Source: Protaetiibacter sp. (lineage in GTDB: Bacteria; Actinomycetota; Actinomycetes; Actinomycetales; Microbacteriaceae). From it: a stretch of 64,000 nucleotides of DNA. Below are positions 44,872 to 53,922 of the stretch, piece after piece; the stretch's first letter is position 1; each line of letters begins with the position of its first letter. Location of the stretch: contig JASLGG010000052.1 in NCBI GenBank assembly GCA_030150265.1, positions 20,786 through 84,785 on the forward strand, written 5' to 3'. A program made the translations under genes and the position numbers. The notes beneath the pieces were generated by a model. It did not search any database and had not been told where the DNA came from. It worked only from the letters and a program-made list of their open reading frames with translations.

Positions 44872-46433
44872 GACTCCTGCCCTTCGCCGGCGCCGCCCTT
44901 GCGGCAGCGCTCGTCCTCACCGGATGCACACCCGGTGACACCTCGCCCGTCGAGACCTCGGAACCGGTCGTCGGCGGCAACCTGACCATCGCGTGGAACG
45001 CGCAGCCCGCCACGCTCGACCCGATCGCGACCACCGCCACGACGACGCGAGACATCGCGAACAACATCTTCGAGGGGCTCTTCGCCCTCGACGCCGACGC
45101 GCACCCTCAGCCGATGCTCGCCGAGGGGTACGCGGCGAACGACGACTTCACCGAGTACACCATCGCCCTCCGCAAGGGCGTTCTGTTCCACAACGGCGAC
45201 GAGATGAAGTCCGCCGACGTCGTCGCTTCGCTGAACAGGTGGATCACGAGCTCCACGATCGGCAAGCAGGACTTCGCCGACGTGCAGGTCGCGGCGAGCG
45301 ACGACTACACCGTCACCCTCACCTCGCCCGCACCGTTCTACACGATGATCGAGCTGATGATGCCGCCGAACCAGGGCCTCATCATCGTCCCCGAGGAGTC
45401 CGTCGCCGCGGTCACCGAGACGGGGATGCCCGAGGACGCGATCGTCGGAACCGGTCCGTACAAGTTCTCGTCCTGGACCAAGGATCGCTCGATCGTGCTG
45501 GAGCGCTTCGACGGCTACCAGGGTGTCGACAGCGAGCCGTCGGGTCTCGCCGGGGCGAAGCACGCCTACCTCGACACGCTCACCTTCGAGTTCGTGCCCG
45601 ACGTGACGACGCGTGTCAACGGCCTCCAGACGGGCAGCTACGATTTCGCCGCCGCAGTGCCCTCCGACAATCTCGCCCAGCTGCAGTCCGCCGGGCTCAC
45701 GATGTCGACCGAGTTCATCTACCAGTTCCTCTTCGTGCCGAACAAGGCGAGCGGCTTCTTCGCGAGCGCCGAGGCGCGACAGGGCCTCTTCTTCGCGATC
45801 GATCCGACCGCGATCCTGACCTCGGCGTACGGTGGCAAGGACTTCTTCCAGCTCAACGGCGCGCTCAGCAAGCCGAGTCAGACGAACTGGTACACCGAGG
45901 CCGGCATCGATGGTCGCTACAACAGCCTGGACCCCGCCAAGGCCAAGAAGATGTTCATGGATGCGGGCTACGACGGCAGCCCGATCAAGATCCTGACGAC
46001 GCGCGACTACCCCGACTCGTACAACGGCAGCGTCGTGCTCGAGCAGCAGCTCAAGGAGGCGGGTCTGAACGCGGAACTGGTGGTGGTCGACCAGGCCACC
46101 GTGCTCTCCACGCGTGCGGAGACCACGGGGTGGGACCTCTTCCCGACGGCCCTCGGCTTCGGAGCGCCGGAGACGTTCCTGCCGTTGAAGGCGACCTGGC
46201 CGGGCTCGACCAGCAGCCCCGAGATCGCGAAGGCGCTCGCCGACGTCAAGCTCAGCACGACGGCGGACGAGGCGCACGCGGCGCGTGAGGCACTGCAGAC
46301 GGCCTTCTACGACTACGCGGCGGCGCTCAAGGTCGGCGACGCGGCGACGCTGAACGGCATGTCGGCCGGTCTCACGGGGTACACCTACCTCTACGGCCCG
46401 GTCTTCTTCAACATCTCGAAGCACACGTCATGA
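44868..46433 (+). CDS. Lipoprotein substrate-binding protein, SBP family 5 (peptide/nickel type)
   Basis: 521 aa. Lipobox L-V-L-T-G-C with Cys20, then a Pro/Thr/Glu linker. Family-5 hallmarks: ATLDPIATTATTTRDIANNIFEGLF and the segment HNGDEMKSADVVASLNR. It delivers the ligand to the DppBCDF-type importer encoded upstream. The sequence does not show the ligand. A 14-bp hairpin follows its stop codon, which may raise its expression relative to the next genes. Confidence 0.92.
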   Translation: MRLLPFAGAALAAALVLTGCTPGDTSPVETSEPVVGGNLTIAWNAQPATLDPIATTATTTRDIANNIFEGLFALDADAHPQPMLAEGYAANDDFTEYTIALRKGVLFHNGDEMKSADVVASLNRWITSSTIGKQDFADVQVAASDDYTVTLTSPAPFYTMIELMMPPNQGLIIVPEESVAAVTETGMPEDAIVGTGPYKFSSWTKDRSIVLERFDGYQGVDSEPSGLAGAKHAYLDTLTFEFVPDVTTRVNGLQTGSYDFAAAVPSDNLAQLQSAGLTMSTEFIYQFLFVPNKASGFFASAEARQGLFFAIDPTAILTSAYGGKDFFQLNGALSKPSQTNWYTEAGIDGRYNSLDPAKAKKMFMDAGYDGSPIKILTTRDYPDSYNGSVVLEQQLKEAGLNAELVVVDQATVLSTRAETTGWDLFPTALGFGAPETFLPLKATWPGSTSSPEIAKALADVKLSTTADEAHAAREALQTAFYDYAAALKVGDAATLNGMSAGLTGYTYLYGPVFFNISKHTS

Positions 46434-46437
46434 CAGC

Positions 46438-46473
46438 CGGTGCGGGGAGGGTCGTCGGGCCCTCCCCGCACCG
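46438..46473 (+). terminator. Hairpin after the binding-protein gene
   Basis: 14-bp stem (46438-46451 with 46460-46473, core GGTGCGGGGAGGG) and an 8-nt loop, inside the gap before the CoA-transferase. It is likely a partial terminator or mRNA 3' protector; it also argues for the CoA-transferase start at 46505. Confidence 0.65.
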
Positions 46474-46504
46474 TGCGGAGCACGAGACGAAGGGACGGCA
46501 CCGG

Positions 46505-47701
46505 ATGGATGCGCCGGCTGACGACGGCACGGACGGGCCGCTCCGCGGCCTTCTCGTCGTCGACCTGACGCGGGCACTGGCCGGCCCCCATGCCGGCATG
46601 ATGCTGGGCGATCTCGGGGCGCGGGTCATCAAGGTCGAGGCCCCGGTCTCGGGCGACGAGGCTCGCGGCTGGGGGCCTCCGTTCCTCGACGGCGCGGTGT
46701 CGACCGAGTCGAGCTACTTCCTCAGCTGCAACCGCAACAAGGAGTCCATCGTCCTCGACCTGAAGGCGGACGCCGATCGAGCCGTTCTCGAGGCGATGCT
46801 CGCGAAGGCGGACGTGTTGCTGGAGAACTTTCGGCCCGGCGTTCTCGCCCGCCTGGGCTATGACACGTCCCGTCTCGCGGAGCTGAACCCGGAGCTCGTC
46901 ACGCTGTCCATCTCGGGCTTCGGTCACGACGGACCGGAGGGCGCGCGCGCCGGATACGACCAGATCGCCCAGGGCGAGGCGGGCATCATGTCGCTCACAG
47001 GTCCGAGCGCCGGGGACCCCCAGCGGGTCGGCGTGCCGATCGGCGATCTGCTCGCCGGCATCCACGGGGTGGTCGGCGTTCTCGCCGCTCTCGCGGCCCG
47101 GGCGCGCACCGGCCGTGGCGGAGTGGTCCGCACCTCCCTCCTCGCGGCGCTGGTCGGGGTCCATGCGTTCGAGGGCACCCGGTGGACCGTCGCGCGGCAA
47201 CGGGGTGAGGCCGTCGGCAACCACCATCCGTCGATCGCACCCTACGGACTGTTCCGCTGCGGCGATGGCGCCGTGCAGATCTCGGTCGGATCGGACGGGC
47301 TGTGGGAGCGGTTCTGCGAGGGGTTCGGCATCGATGCGCGTGATCGCCGCTTCGCGTCGAACGCCGAGCGGGTGCGTCATCGCACCGAGCTGATCGGCGT
47401 CATCGAACGGCGCTTCGCCGAGCACGACGCCGGGAGTCTTCTCGAGCGGCTCGGCACCCTCGGCATCCCCGCCGGTCGGGTGCGTCGGATCGACGAGGTG
47501 TACGACTGGGATCAGACGGCGTCTCAGGGGCTTCTCGTCGATGTCGAGCACGCGAGCCTCGGGCGGATCACGCTGCCGGGGCCCGCACTGAGGTTCTTCG
47601 ACAGCACGGATCGCGAGGTGACACGACGGGTGCACGGGGCGCCGCCGATCCTCGACCAGGACGGTGCCGAGCTTCGCCGCGAGTTCGCCGCCTTCGGCTG
47701 A
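46505..47701 (+). CDS. CaiB/BaiF (family III) CoA-transferase
   Basis: 398 aa from the ATG at 46505 (a longer frame from 46430 would run through the hairpin). Family signatures: V-V-D-L-T-R-A-L-A-G-P, ARVIKVEAP, NRNKESIVLDLK, ENFRPGVLARLG, and the catalytic Asp D152 in G-Y-D-Q-I-A. It moves CoA between carboxylic acids. The acid could be the product of the amidases/acylase in this operon; not determined. Confidence 0.9.
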   Translation: MDAPADDGTDGPLRGLLVVDLTRALAGPHAGMMLGDLGARVIKVEAPVSGDEARGWGPPFLDGAVSTESSYFLSCNRNKESIVLDLKADADRAVLEAMLAKADVLLENFRPGVLARLGYDTSRLAELNPELVTLSISGFGHDGPEGARAGYDQIAQGEAGIMSLTGPSAGDPQRVGVPIGDLLAGIHGVVGVLAALAARARTGRGGVVRTSLLAALVGVHAFEGTRWTVARQRGEAVGNHHPSIAPYGLFRCGDGAVQISVGSDGLWERFCEGFGIDARDRRFASNAERVRHRTELIGVIERRFAEHDAGSLLERLGTLGIPAGRVRRIDEVYDWDQTASQGLLVDVEHASLGRITLPGPALRFFDSTDREVTRRVHGAPPILDQDGAELRREFAAFG

Positions 47702-47768
47702 CGCGGGCGCACCGCGTCGAAACGCGAGAACATCGAATGCACGAGAACACAGGAGAGGAGAGGTGCGC

Positions 47769-49205
47769 ATGAGGGAGGACCGACTCGCATGGGTCTCGGG
47801 AGTCGAGATCGCGGCGATGGTGACCCGCCGCGAGGTGACGGTGACGGAGGTCGCGGAGGCCTTCGTGGAGCGGATCGCCCGCCTGAACCCCGTGCTCAAC
47901 GCCTACGTCATCCATGATCCCGAGACCGTGCTGCGCGATGCCGCGCTCCTGGATCGGCGCCTGCGCGACGGGGAGCGACCGGGACCGATGTTCGGCGTGC
48001 CCTACTCGCTCAAGGAGGCGACCGACGTCGCCGGGCTGCCGTCCACCGGCGGCATGAAGCCGAGCGCGGGACACGTCGCGACGCGCGACGTCGCGGTCGC
48101 GCGACGCCTACGCGACGCGGGCGGGCTCTTCCTGGGGAAGACGAACATGCCCGAGGCGGGCTACTGGGGCGGCACCGACGGGCACCTCTACGGCCCCACC
48201 CGCAATCCGTGGAAGCTCGACCGCCACGCCGGCGGGTCGAGCGGCGGTGCGGCCGCAGCGGTGGCCGCGGGCCTCTGCCCGATCGCCGAGGGCTCGGACG
48301 GGGCCGGGTCGGTGCGCATCCCCGCGTCGGCCTGCGGCGTGTACGGGTTCAAGCCTTCCGTCGGGCGCATCCCTCAGGAGTTCCTCAGCGGGCGGCACGA
48401 GACCTGGATCGCGCACGGGCCGCTCACGCGGACCGTCGCCGACGCGGCGCTCGCGATGGACGTGATGGCAGGTCCGGATGCCGGCGACCCGCTCAGCGTG
48501 CCGCATACCGGCGAGCGCTTCCTCGACGGTGTCGCGGACGTCGACCTCCGTGGTCGTCGGATCGCGTGGTCGCCCGATCTCGGGCTCGGACCGGATGCGG
48601 TCGACCCGGAGGTGATCGCGATCTGCGAGGACGCCGTCCGGGCCTTCGAAGAGCTCGGAGCGACCGTCGTCGAGGCGACACCGAGCTGGACCGACCTCGA
48701 GCGCACCATGTGGGAGAGCGTCTGGCTGCCGGCGTACGGGATGGCCGGCGACGCGCTCGACTGGGACAACGCGCACGGCGAGGTGGACGACCAGCTCATC
48801 GCGCTCGTGCAGGAGTCCCGCCTGCTGACCGCCGTCGAGAGGGCACGCGCGGACGTCCGCCGGGGCGACATCGCGCGAAGCTTCATCGCGTTCATGAGCG
48901 ACTACGACCTGCTCGTCTCGCCGACTCTCGCCACGACCGCGTTCCCGATCGGCCAGTTCGCCCCCGATCGGCTGCACGGCCTCCCGCTGCAGAGACAGCT
49001 GCTCGGCTGGCTGCTGACCTACCCCTTCAACATGACGGCGACGCCCAGCGCATCCGTGCCCGCGGGGTTCACCACCGCGGGGCTGCCCGTCGGCCTCCAG
49101 CTCTCCGGCGGTCACCGCGACGATCTCTGGGTGCTGCAGGCGTCGGCGGCCTTCGAGAGCGCTCGGCCGTGGCAGGACGCGAAGCCCTCGCTCGCGGTGC
49201 GCTGA
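47769..49205 (+). CDS. Amidase (amidase-signature family), second copy
   Basis: 478 aa; AGGAGAGGAGAGG precedes the ATG. Triad K82 in Y-S-L-K-E-A-T, S157 in A-G-G-S-S-G-G and nucleophile S181 in D-G-A-G-S-V-R-I-P. It is a different branch from the amidase at 37165 (G-S-D-G-A-G-S versus G-S-D-M-G-G-S), so it is probably not a recent duplicate. Last gene of the + strand operon, convergent with the upper B6 operon. Confidence 0.9.
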   Translation: MREDRLAWVSGVEIAAMVTRREVTVTEVAEAFVERIARLNPVLNAYVIHDPETVLRDAALLDRRLRDGERPGPMFGVPYSLKEATDVAGLPSTGGMKPSAGHVATRDVAVARRLRDAGGLFLGKTNMPEAGYWGGTDGHLYGPTRNPWKLDRHAGGSSGGAAAAVAAGLCPIAEGSDGAGSVRIPASACGVYGFKPSVGRIPQEFLSGRHETWIAHGPLTRTVADAALAMDVMAGPDAGDPLSVPHTGERFLDGVADVDLRGRRIAWSPDLGLGPDAVDPEVIAICEDAVRAFEELGATVVEATPSWTDLERTMWESVWLPAYGMAGDALDWDNAHGEVDDQLIALVQESRLLTAVERARADVRRGDIARSFIAFMSDYDLLVSPTLATTAFPIGQFAPDRLHGLPLQRQLLGWLLTYPFNMTATPSASVPAGFTTAGLPVGLQLSGGHRDDLWVLQASAAFESARPWQDAKPSLAVR

Positions 49206-49301
49206 GAGCGCAAGGGCGTCCCTCCGCTAGCCATGAATAGTCGGCCGGTTGAACGCAGGGGATCGGCGCCCTTGCCTTGCGTTCGGAGGAGCGGGCTCAG
49301 G

Positions 49302-50858
49302 TCAGCCGGGGAAGGACGCCGCGAAGGTCTCCGCGATCGCGAGCACGGATGCGTGCACCGGTCCCGCGGTGAGTGACGGGATGACGGAGGCGTCGGCCAC
49401 GTGGAGGCCGTCGATGCCGCGCAGCCGCAGCTCCGGGGTGACCGGGGCCGCGGCGTCCGGTCCCATCCGCAGGGTTCCCACCGGATGGTGGTGGGTGATC
49501 GCGGCGCGCGCGATGAAGGCGTCGACCTCGGCGTCGCTCTCGACGTCGGGGCCGGGCACGAGCTCGGACTCCCGCCAGCCGGCGAGCGCCTCGCTGCCGC
49601 CCACGAGCCGCGCGTGGCGGAAGGCGGCGCGGAACATCGCGCGGTCGTGCTCGGTGTCGAGGTAGCGGGGCTCGATCACCGGCGGGTCGTCGGGGTCCGG
49701 GCCGGAGAGGCGCAGCTCGCCGCGGCTCGTGGGGTTGGTCACACCGAAGAGCAGCGTGTAGGCGCCGCCCGGCGGCACCTCCGCGATGCGGTCGGCGTAG
49801 CGCTCCGAGGCGCTGCCGGCCACGACGCAGCCGACCACGATGTCCGGCGCGCCCTCGTGCACGTCGAGGCCCTCCGCCGAGAGGTAGGTCATCGACTCGG
49901 AGGGCTGCAGGCGGGTCGGCGGAACCGGGCGCCGCGCGCGGTAGACGTCGCCCGCGCCGAGCAGGTGGTCCTGGAGGTTGCGTCCCACCTCGGGCGACTC
50001 GTGCACGACGACGATGTCGTGCCGCCGCAGCTCGGCGGGGTCGCCGACGCCGGAGCGCATGAGCAGCATCGCATCGCCGATCGTGCCGGCGGCGAGCACC
50101 ACCTCATCCGCGTGCACCGCCTCCACGCCGCCGTCGCACAGCAGCTCGACCCCGACCGCTCGGCCGCCGTGGATGAGCAGCCGCAGCACGGTCGTACCCG
50201 TGACGAGCTCGAGGTTCGGCCGGTCGAGCACGGGGTCGAGGTAGGCGTCGGCCGCCGTGACGCGCTCGCCGTGCTCGATCGTGAGCGAGTTGGGGGTCGC
50301 GCCGATCATCTCGCCGCCGTTGTGGTCGGGGATGCGGCGCACCCCGAGCGACTCCCAGGCCGCGAGGTAGTCGAGCACGAGGGGGCTGGAGAGCTCGGGT
50401 CCGGGGAGCAGCACCGGCAGCGGCCCGTCGGCCCCGTGGACTGCGGAGGCGCCGCCCGAGAAGCGCTCCATCGCGACGAAGCGGGGGAGCAGCCCGTCCC
50501 ACGACCAGCGCGCGTCGCCGGTGGCTTCCGCCCAGCGGGCGAAGTCGGCGCGGCATCCGCGCATGTGGCCCATGGCGTGCAGCAGGCTCGAGCCGCCGAG
50601 TCCCCGACCGCGCGCCCACTCGAGGGCCCGCCCGTCGAGGCGCGGCTGCGGCGTCGTGCGGTAGGCCCAGTCGTAGGAGCGCCCCTGGATGACGGGCCAC
50701 AGCTCGGGACGGCGCATGTCGGGGTCGTCGACCCGTCCGCCGGCCTCGATGAGCATCACGGAACGCGCAGGGTCCGCGGACAGGCGATTCGCGATCACGC
50801 TGCCCGCGGACCCGGCGCCGACGACCAGGACGTCGGCGCGTCGGTGCGGCCCGGGCAA
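49302..50858 (-). CDS. GMC-family flavoprotein oxidoreductase; pyridoxine 4-oxidase or 4-pyridoxate dehydrogenase candidate
   Basis: 518 aa; the best start is a TTG at 50858, just behind the SDR stop, since no ATG/GTG precedes the FAD motif V-V-G-A-G-S-A-G-S-V. Other GMC signatures are present: E-A-G-G, GRGLGGSSLLHAMGHMRG, the second GMC signature VLAAGTIGDAMLLMRSG, and C-terminal catalytic residues in THHHPVGT and PVHASVLA. In M. loti a GMC oxidase converts pyridoxine to pyridoxal, and I recall 4-pyridoxate dehydrogenase as a flavoprotein of the same kind. Only one such gene is here, so it could cover step one or step four. Confidence 0.82.
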   Translation of the reverse strand: MPGPHRRADVLVVGAGSAGSVIANRLSADPARSVMLIEAGGRVDDPDMRRPELWPVIQGRSYDWAYRTTPQPRLDGRALEWARGRGLGGSSLLHAMGHMRGCRADFARWAEATGDARWSWDGLLPRFVAMERFSGGASAVHGADGPLPVLLPGPELSSPLVLDYLAAWESLGVRRIPDHNGGEMIGATPNSLTIEHGERVTAADAYLDPVLDRPNLELVTGTTVLRLLIHGGRAVGVELLCDGGVEAVHADEVVLAAGTIGDAMLLMRSGVGDPAELRRHDIVVVHESPEVGRNLQDHLLGAGDVYRARRPVPPTRLQPSESMTYLSAEGLDVHEGAPDIVVGCVVAGSASERYADRIAEVPPGGAYTLLFGVTNPTSRGELRLSGPDPDDPPVIEPRYLDTEHDRAMFRAAFRHARLVGGSEALAGWRESELVPGPDVESDAEVDAFIARAAITHHHPVGTLRMGPDAAAPVTPELRLRGIDGLHVADASVIPSLTAGPVHASVLAIAETFAASFPG

Positions 50859-50860
50859 AC

Positions 50861-51589
50861 TCAGTTCCGGGTGTGCCCGGCGTCGACCACGAGGGTCTGG
50901 CCGGTGATCCACTCCGCCTTCTCGGAGGCGAGGAACGCGACGGCGGGCGCGATGTCCTTCGGGAGGCCGCGGCGGTTGATCGCCTGCATCGGCACGACGT
51001 AGTCGAAGCCCGCGGCGTGGGGGCCCGCGAGGACGCCCTCGCTCGCGGTGATGCCGGGGGCGACCGCGTTGATGGTGATGCCGTTCTTGCCGAGCTCGCC
51101 CGCGAGACCGCGCACGAGTCCGATCGAGGCGCCCTTGGTCGCGACGTAGTGCGCGCAGTTCGGGGTGCCGGCAACGAAGGTGTTGGAGGCGATGTTGACG
51201 ATGCGGCCGTAGCCCGCCTTCGCCATGACCTCGGTCACGGCGTGGGTCATGAGGTAGACGCCGTCGAGGTTGACCGCCATGACGCGACGCCACTCGGCGA
51301 AGTCGATGTCCTCCCACGCCGTGAGCGGCACGAGCGCGGCGTTGTTGACGAGGATGTCGATGCGGCCGAGCTCGGCCACCACCTCGTCGACGACCGCCTG
51401 CACCTGGGCGGGGTCGCTCACGTCGAGCTTCTTGGCGACGCCGCCGATCCGCTCGGCGACGGCGGTCGCGCCCTCGAGGTTGACGTCGGCGACCACGACC
51501 TTGTGGCCGTCGGCGGCGAGCTCCTCGGCGATGCCGGCGCCGATGCCCTGCGCCGCTCCGGTGACGATCGCGACACGCTGTTCGCTCAT
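50861..51589 (-). CDS. Short-chain dehydrogenase, probable pyridoxal 4-dehydrogenase
   Basis: 242 aa. NAD motif T10-G-A-A-Q-G-I-G17, N-N-A-A at 82-85, catalytic S135, Y148 and K152. The segments A-S-N-T-F-V-A-G-T-P-N and D-A-G-H-T-R-N resemble M. loti pyridoxal 4-dehydrogenase, which oxidises pyridoxal (as hemiacetal) to 4-pyridoxolactone with NAD. The 4-pyridoxolactonase gene directly upstream in the same operon strongly supports it. Microbacterium luteolum is known to use an unrelated aldo-keto reductase for this step; here the SDR type is found. Confidence 0.82.
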   Translation of the reverse strand: MSEQRVAIVTGAAQGIGAGIAEELAADGHKVVVADVNLEGATAVAERIGGVAKKLDVSDPAQVQAVVDEVVAELGRIDILVNNAALVPLTAWEDIDFAEWRRVMAVNLDGVYLMTHAVTEVMAKAGYGRIVNIASNTFVAGTPNCAHYVATKGASIGLVRGLAGELGKNGITINAVAPGITASEGVLAGPHAAGFDYVVPMQAINRRGLPKDIAPAVAFLASEKAEWITGQTLVVDAGHTRN

Positions 51590-51629
51590 TGCTCCGTGGT
51601 TCCTTTCGATCGGGGCCGGTTGCCCGGGG

Positions 51630-52388
51630 TCAGTTGCCGCCGTAGTAGGCGGGCGCGAGCTTCCAGGTGAGGTAGGGCTCGAGCTCGTGCGAGGGGTAGA
51701 TGTCGGCGTTCTTGGTGCGGCCGAGGTAGTTGAGACGGCGGATGGCCTCGACCGACTTGGCGGGGTCGAGGTGGAATCCGGCGATCCACTCCTTCTCGAG
51801 CGTCGTGCGGGTGTAGGCGGCGTCGCCGCAGAAGAGCATGCTCTTCTCGTTCTGCATCTCGACGAGCATCGAGTAGTGGCCGATGGTGTGGCCCGGGGTC
51901 TCGAAGAGCCACACGCCCGGCACGATCTCGTAGTCGCCCGAGATGGGCTTGTAGTTCACGCCTGGGAAGTCGAACGAGAGGTCGGAGTAGCCGAGGCGCT
52001 CGAAGGGCTCGGGCACCTTCGCCTGGCGCAGCTCGAGCTTGTGCACGAGCGTGGTGGCGTTGGTGAGGTACTTGTTGCCGCCGACGTGGTCGAAGTGGAA
52101 GTGCGAGTTGATGACGATGTCGACGTCCTCCGGCTTGTAGCCGACCTTCGCGAGCTGCGCCGGGATCGTCTGCTCGGGCGTCTGCTCGGGCAGCTCGAAC
52201 GGCAGCACCTTGTTGACGTGGTCGAGGTCGTAGCCGGTGTCGTAGAGGATGAGGGCGTCGGGATGCTCGACGAGCACGCTGTACACGGGGAATCGCACGG
52301 GGTTCCCCGCGTTGATGTGCCAGTGCACATCCGACTCGTCGATGACGAGCGTCCCGCCGTCGAGCAGATAGACCTTCGGATCAGCCAT
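51630..52388 (-). CDS. Metallo-beta-lactamase-fold 4-pyridoxolactonase
   Basis: 252 aa, ATG with AGAGGAAG upstream. Dinuclear zinc motif H96-F-H98-F-D100-H101 in N-S-H-F-H-F-D-H. Further ligands are in T-P-G-H-T-I-G-H-Y, G-D-A-A-Y and Y-P-S-H-E. The stretches FPVYSVLVEH, D-T-G-Y-D-x-D-H-V-x-K-V-L-P-F-E and PFERLGYSDLSF fit the M. loti 4-pyridoxolactonase (an AHL-lactonase relative). It opens 4-pyridoxolactone to 4-pyridoxate. First gene of the upper operon. Confidence 0.87.
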   Translation of the reverse strand: MADPKVYLLDGGTLVIDESDVHWHINAGNPVRFPVYSVLVEHPDALILYDTGYDLDHVNKVLPFELPEQTPEQTIPAQLAKVGYKPEDVDIVINSHFHFDHVGGNKYLTNATTLVHKLELRQAKVPEPFERLGYSDLSFDFPGVNYKPISGDYEIVPGVWLFETPGHTIGHYSMLVEMQNEKSMLFCGDAAYTRTTLEKEWIAGFHLDPAKSVEAIRRLNYLGRTKNADIYPSHELEPYLTWKLAPAYYGGN

Positions 52389-52437
52389 CGTTGGCTTCCT
52401 CTCTGCGGATTCTTACATTCCGGGAAGTACCGATCAC

Positions 52438-52465
52438 ACTATGAGAAGCCCTTCCTCAGTGTCAA
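52438..52465 (-). promoter_or_regulatory. Consensus-like promoter of the upper B6 operon
   Basis: -35 TTGACA (52460-52465) and -10 CATAGT (52438-52443), 16-nt spacer, minus strand. It drives lactonase-SDR-GMC and lies back to back with the VOC promoter. Confidence 0.6.
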
Positions 52466-52529
52466 GGCTTCGGATGCGCTCCGCGGGCGCTCGTTTCCCT
52501 ACCGTTGCATGAAATCCATTGCCATTGTA

Positions 52530-52535
52530 TAGAAT
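52530..52535 (+). promoter_or_regulatory. -10 box (TAGAAT) of the leaderless VOC promoter
   Basis: TAGAAT, seven bases, then the ATG at 52543. A TTGCAT (52505-52510) lies 19 nt upstream of it. Confidence 0.5.
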
Positions 52536-52542
52536 GCGCCGC

Positions 52543-52941
52543 ATGACTCAGCAGTTCACCCGGATCGGCGTCATCCTGGCCGCACGCGAGGTGCCGCCGC
52601 TCGTCGACTTCTATCGCGACGTGCTCGGCTTCGAGGTCGAGGCCGTGTTCGAAGGGCCGGCGTACGCGATCCTCTCGCGGAACGGCATCCGGCTCTCGAT
52701 CGCGGAGCAGGGGCACCCCGCCGACGACCTGCCCGACTACACGATGACCGTCGTCGCCGACCGCGCCCGCCCCGCCGCGATGCTCGTGATCGAGACGGAG
52801 GACTGCGACGCGCTGCTCGCGGAGGTGCGCGAGCGCGGCGCGCGGGTGGCGTCCGAGGTCTACCGGCCCGCCTGGGGAGGAGCGCGCGCCTTCGTGGCCG
52901 ACCCCGAGGGCAACCTCATCGAGCTCGAGCAGCTCGCCTGA
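52543..52941 (+). CDS. VOC-superfamily (glyoxalase/dioxygenase-fold) protein
   Basis: 132 aa, leaderless ATG chosen over in-frame codons further upstream. The betaalphabetabetabeta VOC fold is suggested by V-D-F-Y-R-D-V-L-G-F, followed by D-P-E-G-N-L-I-E-L-E at the C-terminus, which supplies a metal-binding Glu. Divergent from the upper B6 operon (154 nt apart). VOC proteins act as glyoxalases, dioxygenases or resistance proteins; a B6-related role here is context only. Confidence 0.8.
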   Translation: MTQQFTRIGVILAAREVPPLVDFYRDVLGFEVEAVFEGPAYAILSRNGIRLSIAEQGHPADDLPDYTMTVVADRARPAAMLVIETEDCDALLAEVRERGARVASEVYRPAWGGARAFVADPEGNLIELEQLA

Positions 52942-52965
52942 GGCGGAGCCGCTCGGGGGAGCGGA

Positions 52966-53685
52966 TCAGGCGGCCGGGAGCAGGAAGCCGAGCTCCCGCA
53001 GCCTGTCCATCGGCGCGCCCAGATCGCGCGAGATCACGGTGGAGTGGCGCAGGAGCAGCGCGCCGTAGCGGTGCAGGTCGTCGTCGCTCGTGCGGTAGGC
53101 CGGCGCGTTGATGCTGATGGCGGCGACGATCTCGCCGTGGTGCCCGAAGACGGGCGCGGCGACCGCCGCGACGTCGCTGTCGACGCGGCGCGAGATCGCC
53201 ACGCGATCCTCGCCGAGCTTGCCGTCGAGCGCCGCGCCGAGCGCCGTGTCCTCGCGCGGGATGGTGCGCCCCGTCCACACCACGGTCTGCACGGCGTAGC
53301 GCGTGGAGGTGTGCTGGCGCAGGTAGAGCACCTCGGTCTCGCTCGCCTCGACACCGAGGCTCGCCGTCTCGCCGGTCTCCTCGACGAGGGCGTCGAGGTG
53401 CGGGCCGACGAGGTCGTAGAGCGGGTCCTCGCGGAGGGCGGCGGCCGCGAGCTGCTTCATGCGCTGGCCTGCCGAGTAGCGCCCGTCGTCGTCGCGTTTG
53501 AGGAGCCCGTGGCCGACGAGGGTGCCGAGCAGGCGCGAGGCGGTGCTCGGCGAGAGATCGGTCGCGCGGGCGAGGGCGGAGAGGGTGTTCGGGGTCTCGC
53601 CCTCGAGCACCGAGGTGAGGAGCCGGAGCGCCCGATCGACGGTCCGGGTGGACGCGCCGCCATCGCTGTCGTTCTCGTGTGCCAT
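52966..53685 (-). CDS. IclR-family transcriptional regulator
   Basis: 239 aa from the ATG at 53685 (the TTG at 53772 is a poorer start). The winged HTH is at about 10-70 (T-V-D-R-A-L-R-L-L, LSPSTASRLLGTLV). The IclR effector domain follows (GETASLGVEASETEVLYLRQ, IPREDTALGAALDG, AAVAAPVFGHHGEIVAAISI). It lies between the VOC gene (convergent) and the 181-aa/DUF3830 operon (divergent), and near the upper B6 operon. It could control either or both. Confidence 0.9.
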   Translation of the reverse strand: MAHENDSDGGASTRTVDRALRLLTSVLEGETPNTLSALARATDLSPSTASRLLGTLVGHGLLKRDDDGRYSAGQRMKQLAAAALREDPLYDLVGPHLDALVEETGETASLGVEASETEVLYLRQHTSTRYAVQTVVWTGRTIPREDTALGAALDGKLGEDRVAISRRVDSDVAAVAAPVFGHHGEIVAAISINAPAYRTSDDDLHRYGALLLRHSTVISRDLGAPMDRLRELGFLLPAA

Positions 53686-53785
53686 TACCCCGTCGCCCCC
53701 GGTGAGATCAGGTGTGCGTGCAATGTACCAGCCGTCTCGACGGATGCCGAGGAACTTTTCACGCAGTGACAATCATATCCGCCTA

Positions 53786-53814
53786 TTGCAAAACTCGATC
53801 GCTCGGGCTAGCGT
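53786..53814 (+). promoter_or_regulatory. Promoter of the 181-aa/DUF3830 operon
   Basis: -35 TTGCAA (53786-53791) and -10 TAGCGT (53809-53814), 17-nt spacer, about 100 nt before the first gene. Confidence 0.45.
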
Positions 53815-53922
53815 CGCGTCCGACAACGTCGACGGGCGGAGCCGGACCACGAACCGGATCGGCACCGCACCGGAGCAATGAAGCAGTCGCCGCCCGAGAG
53901 GCGGCGTGAACCGGAGGAAACG

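Noticed and set aside
46430..46504. Longer N-terminus for the CoA-transferase starting at 46430
   Set aside because: It would be encoded across the terminator-like hairpin and lacks conserved residues; the ATG at 46505 fits the family start.
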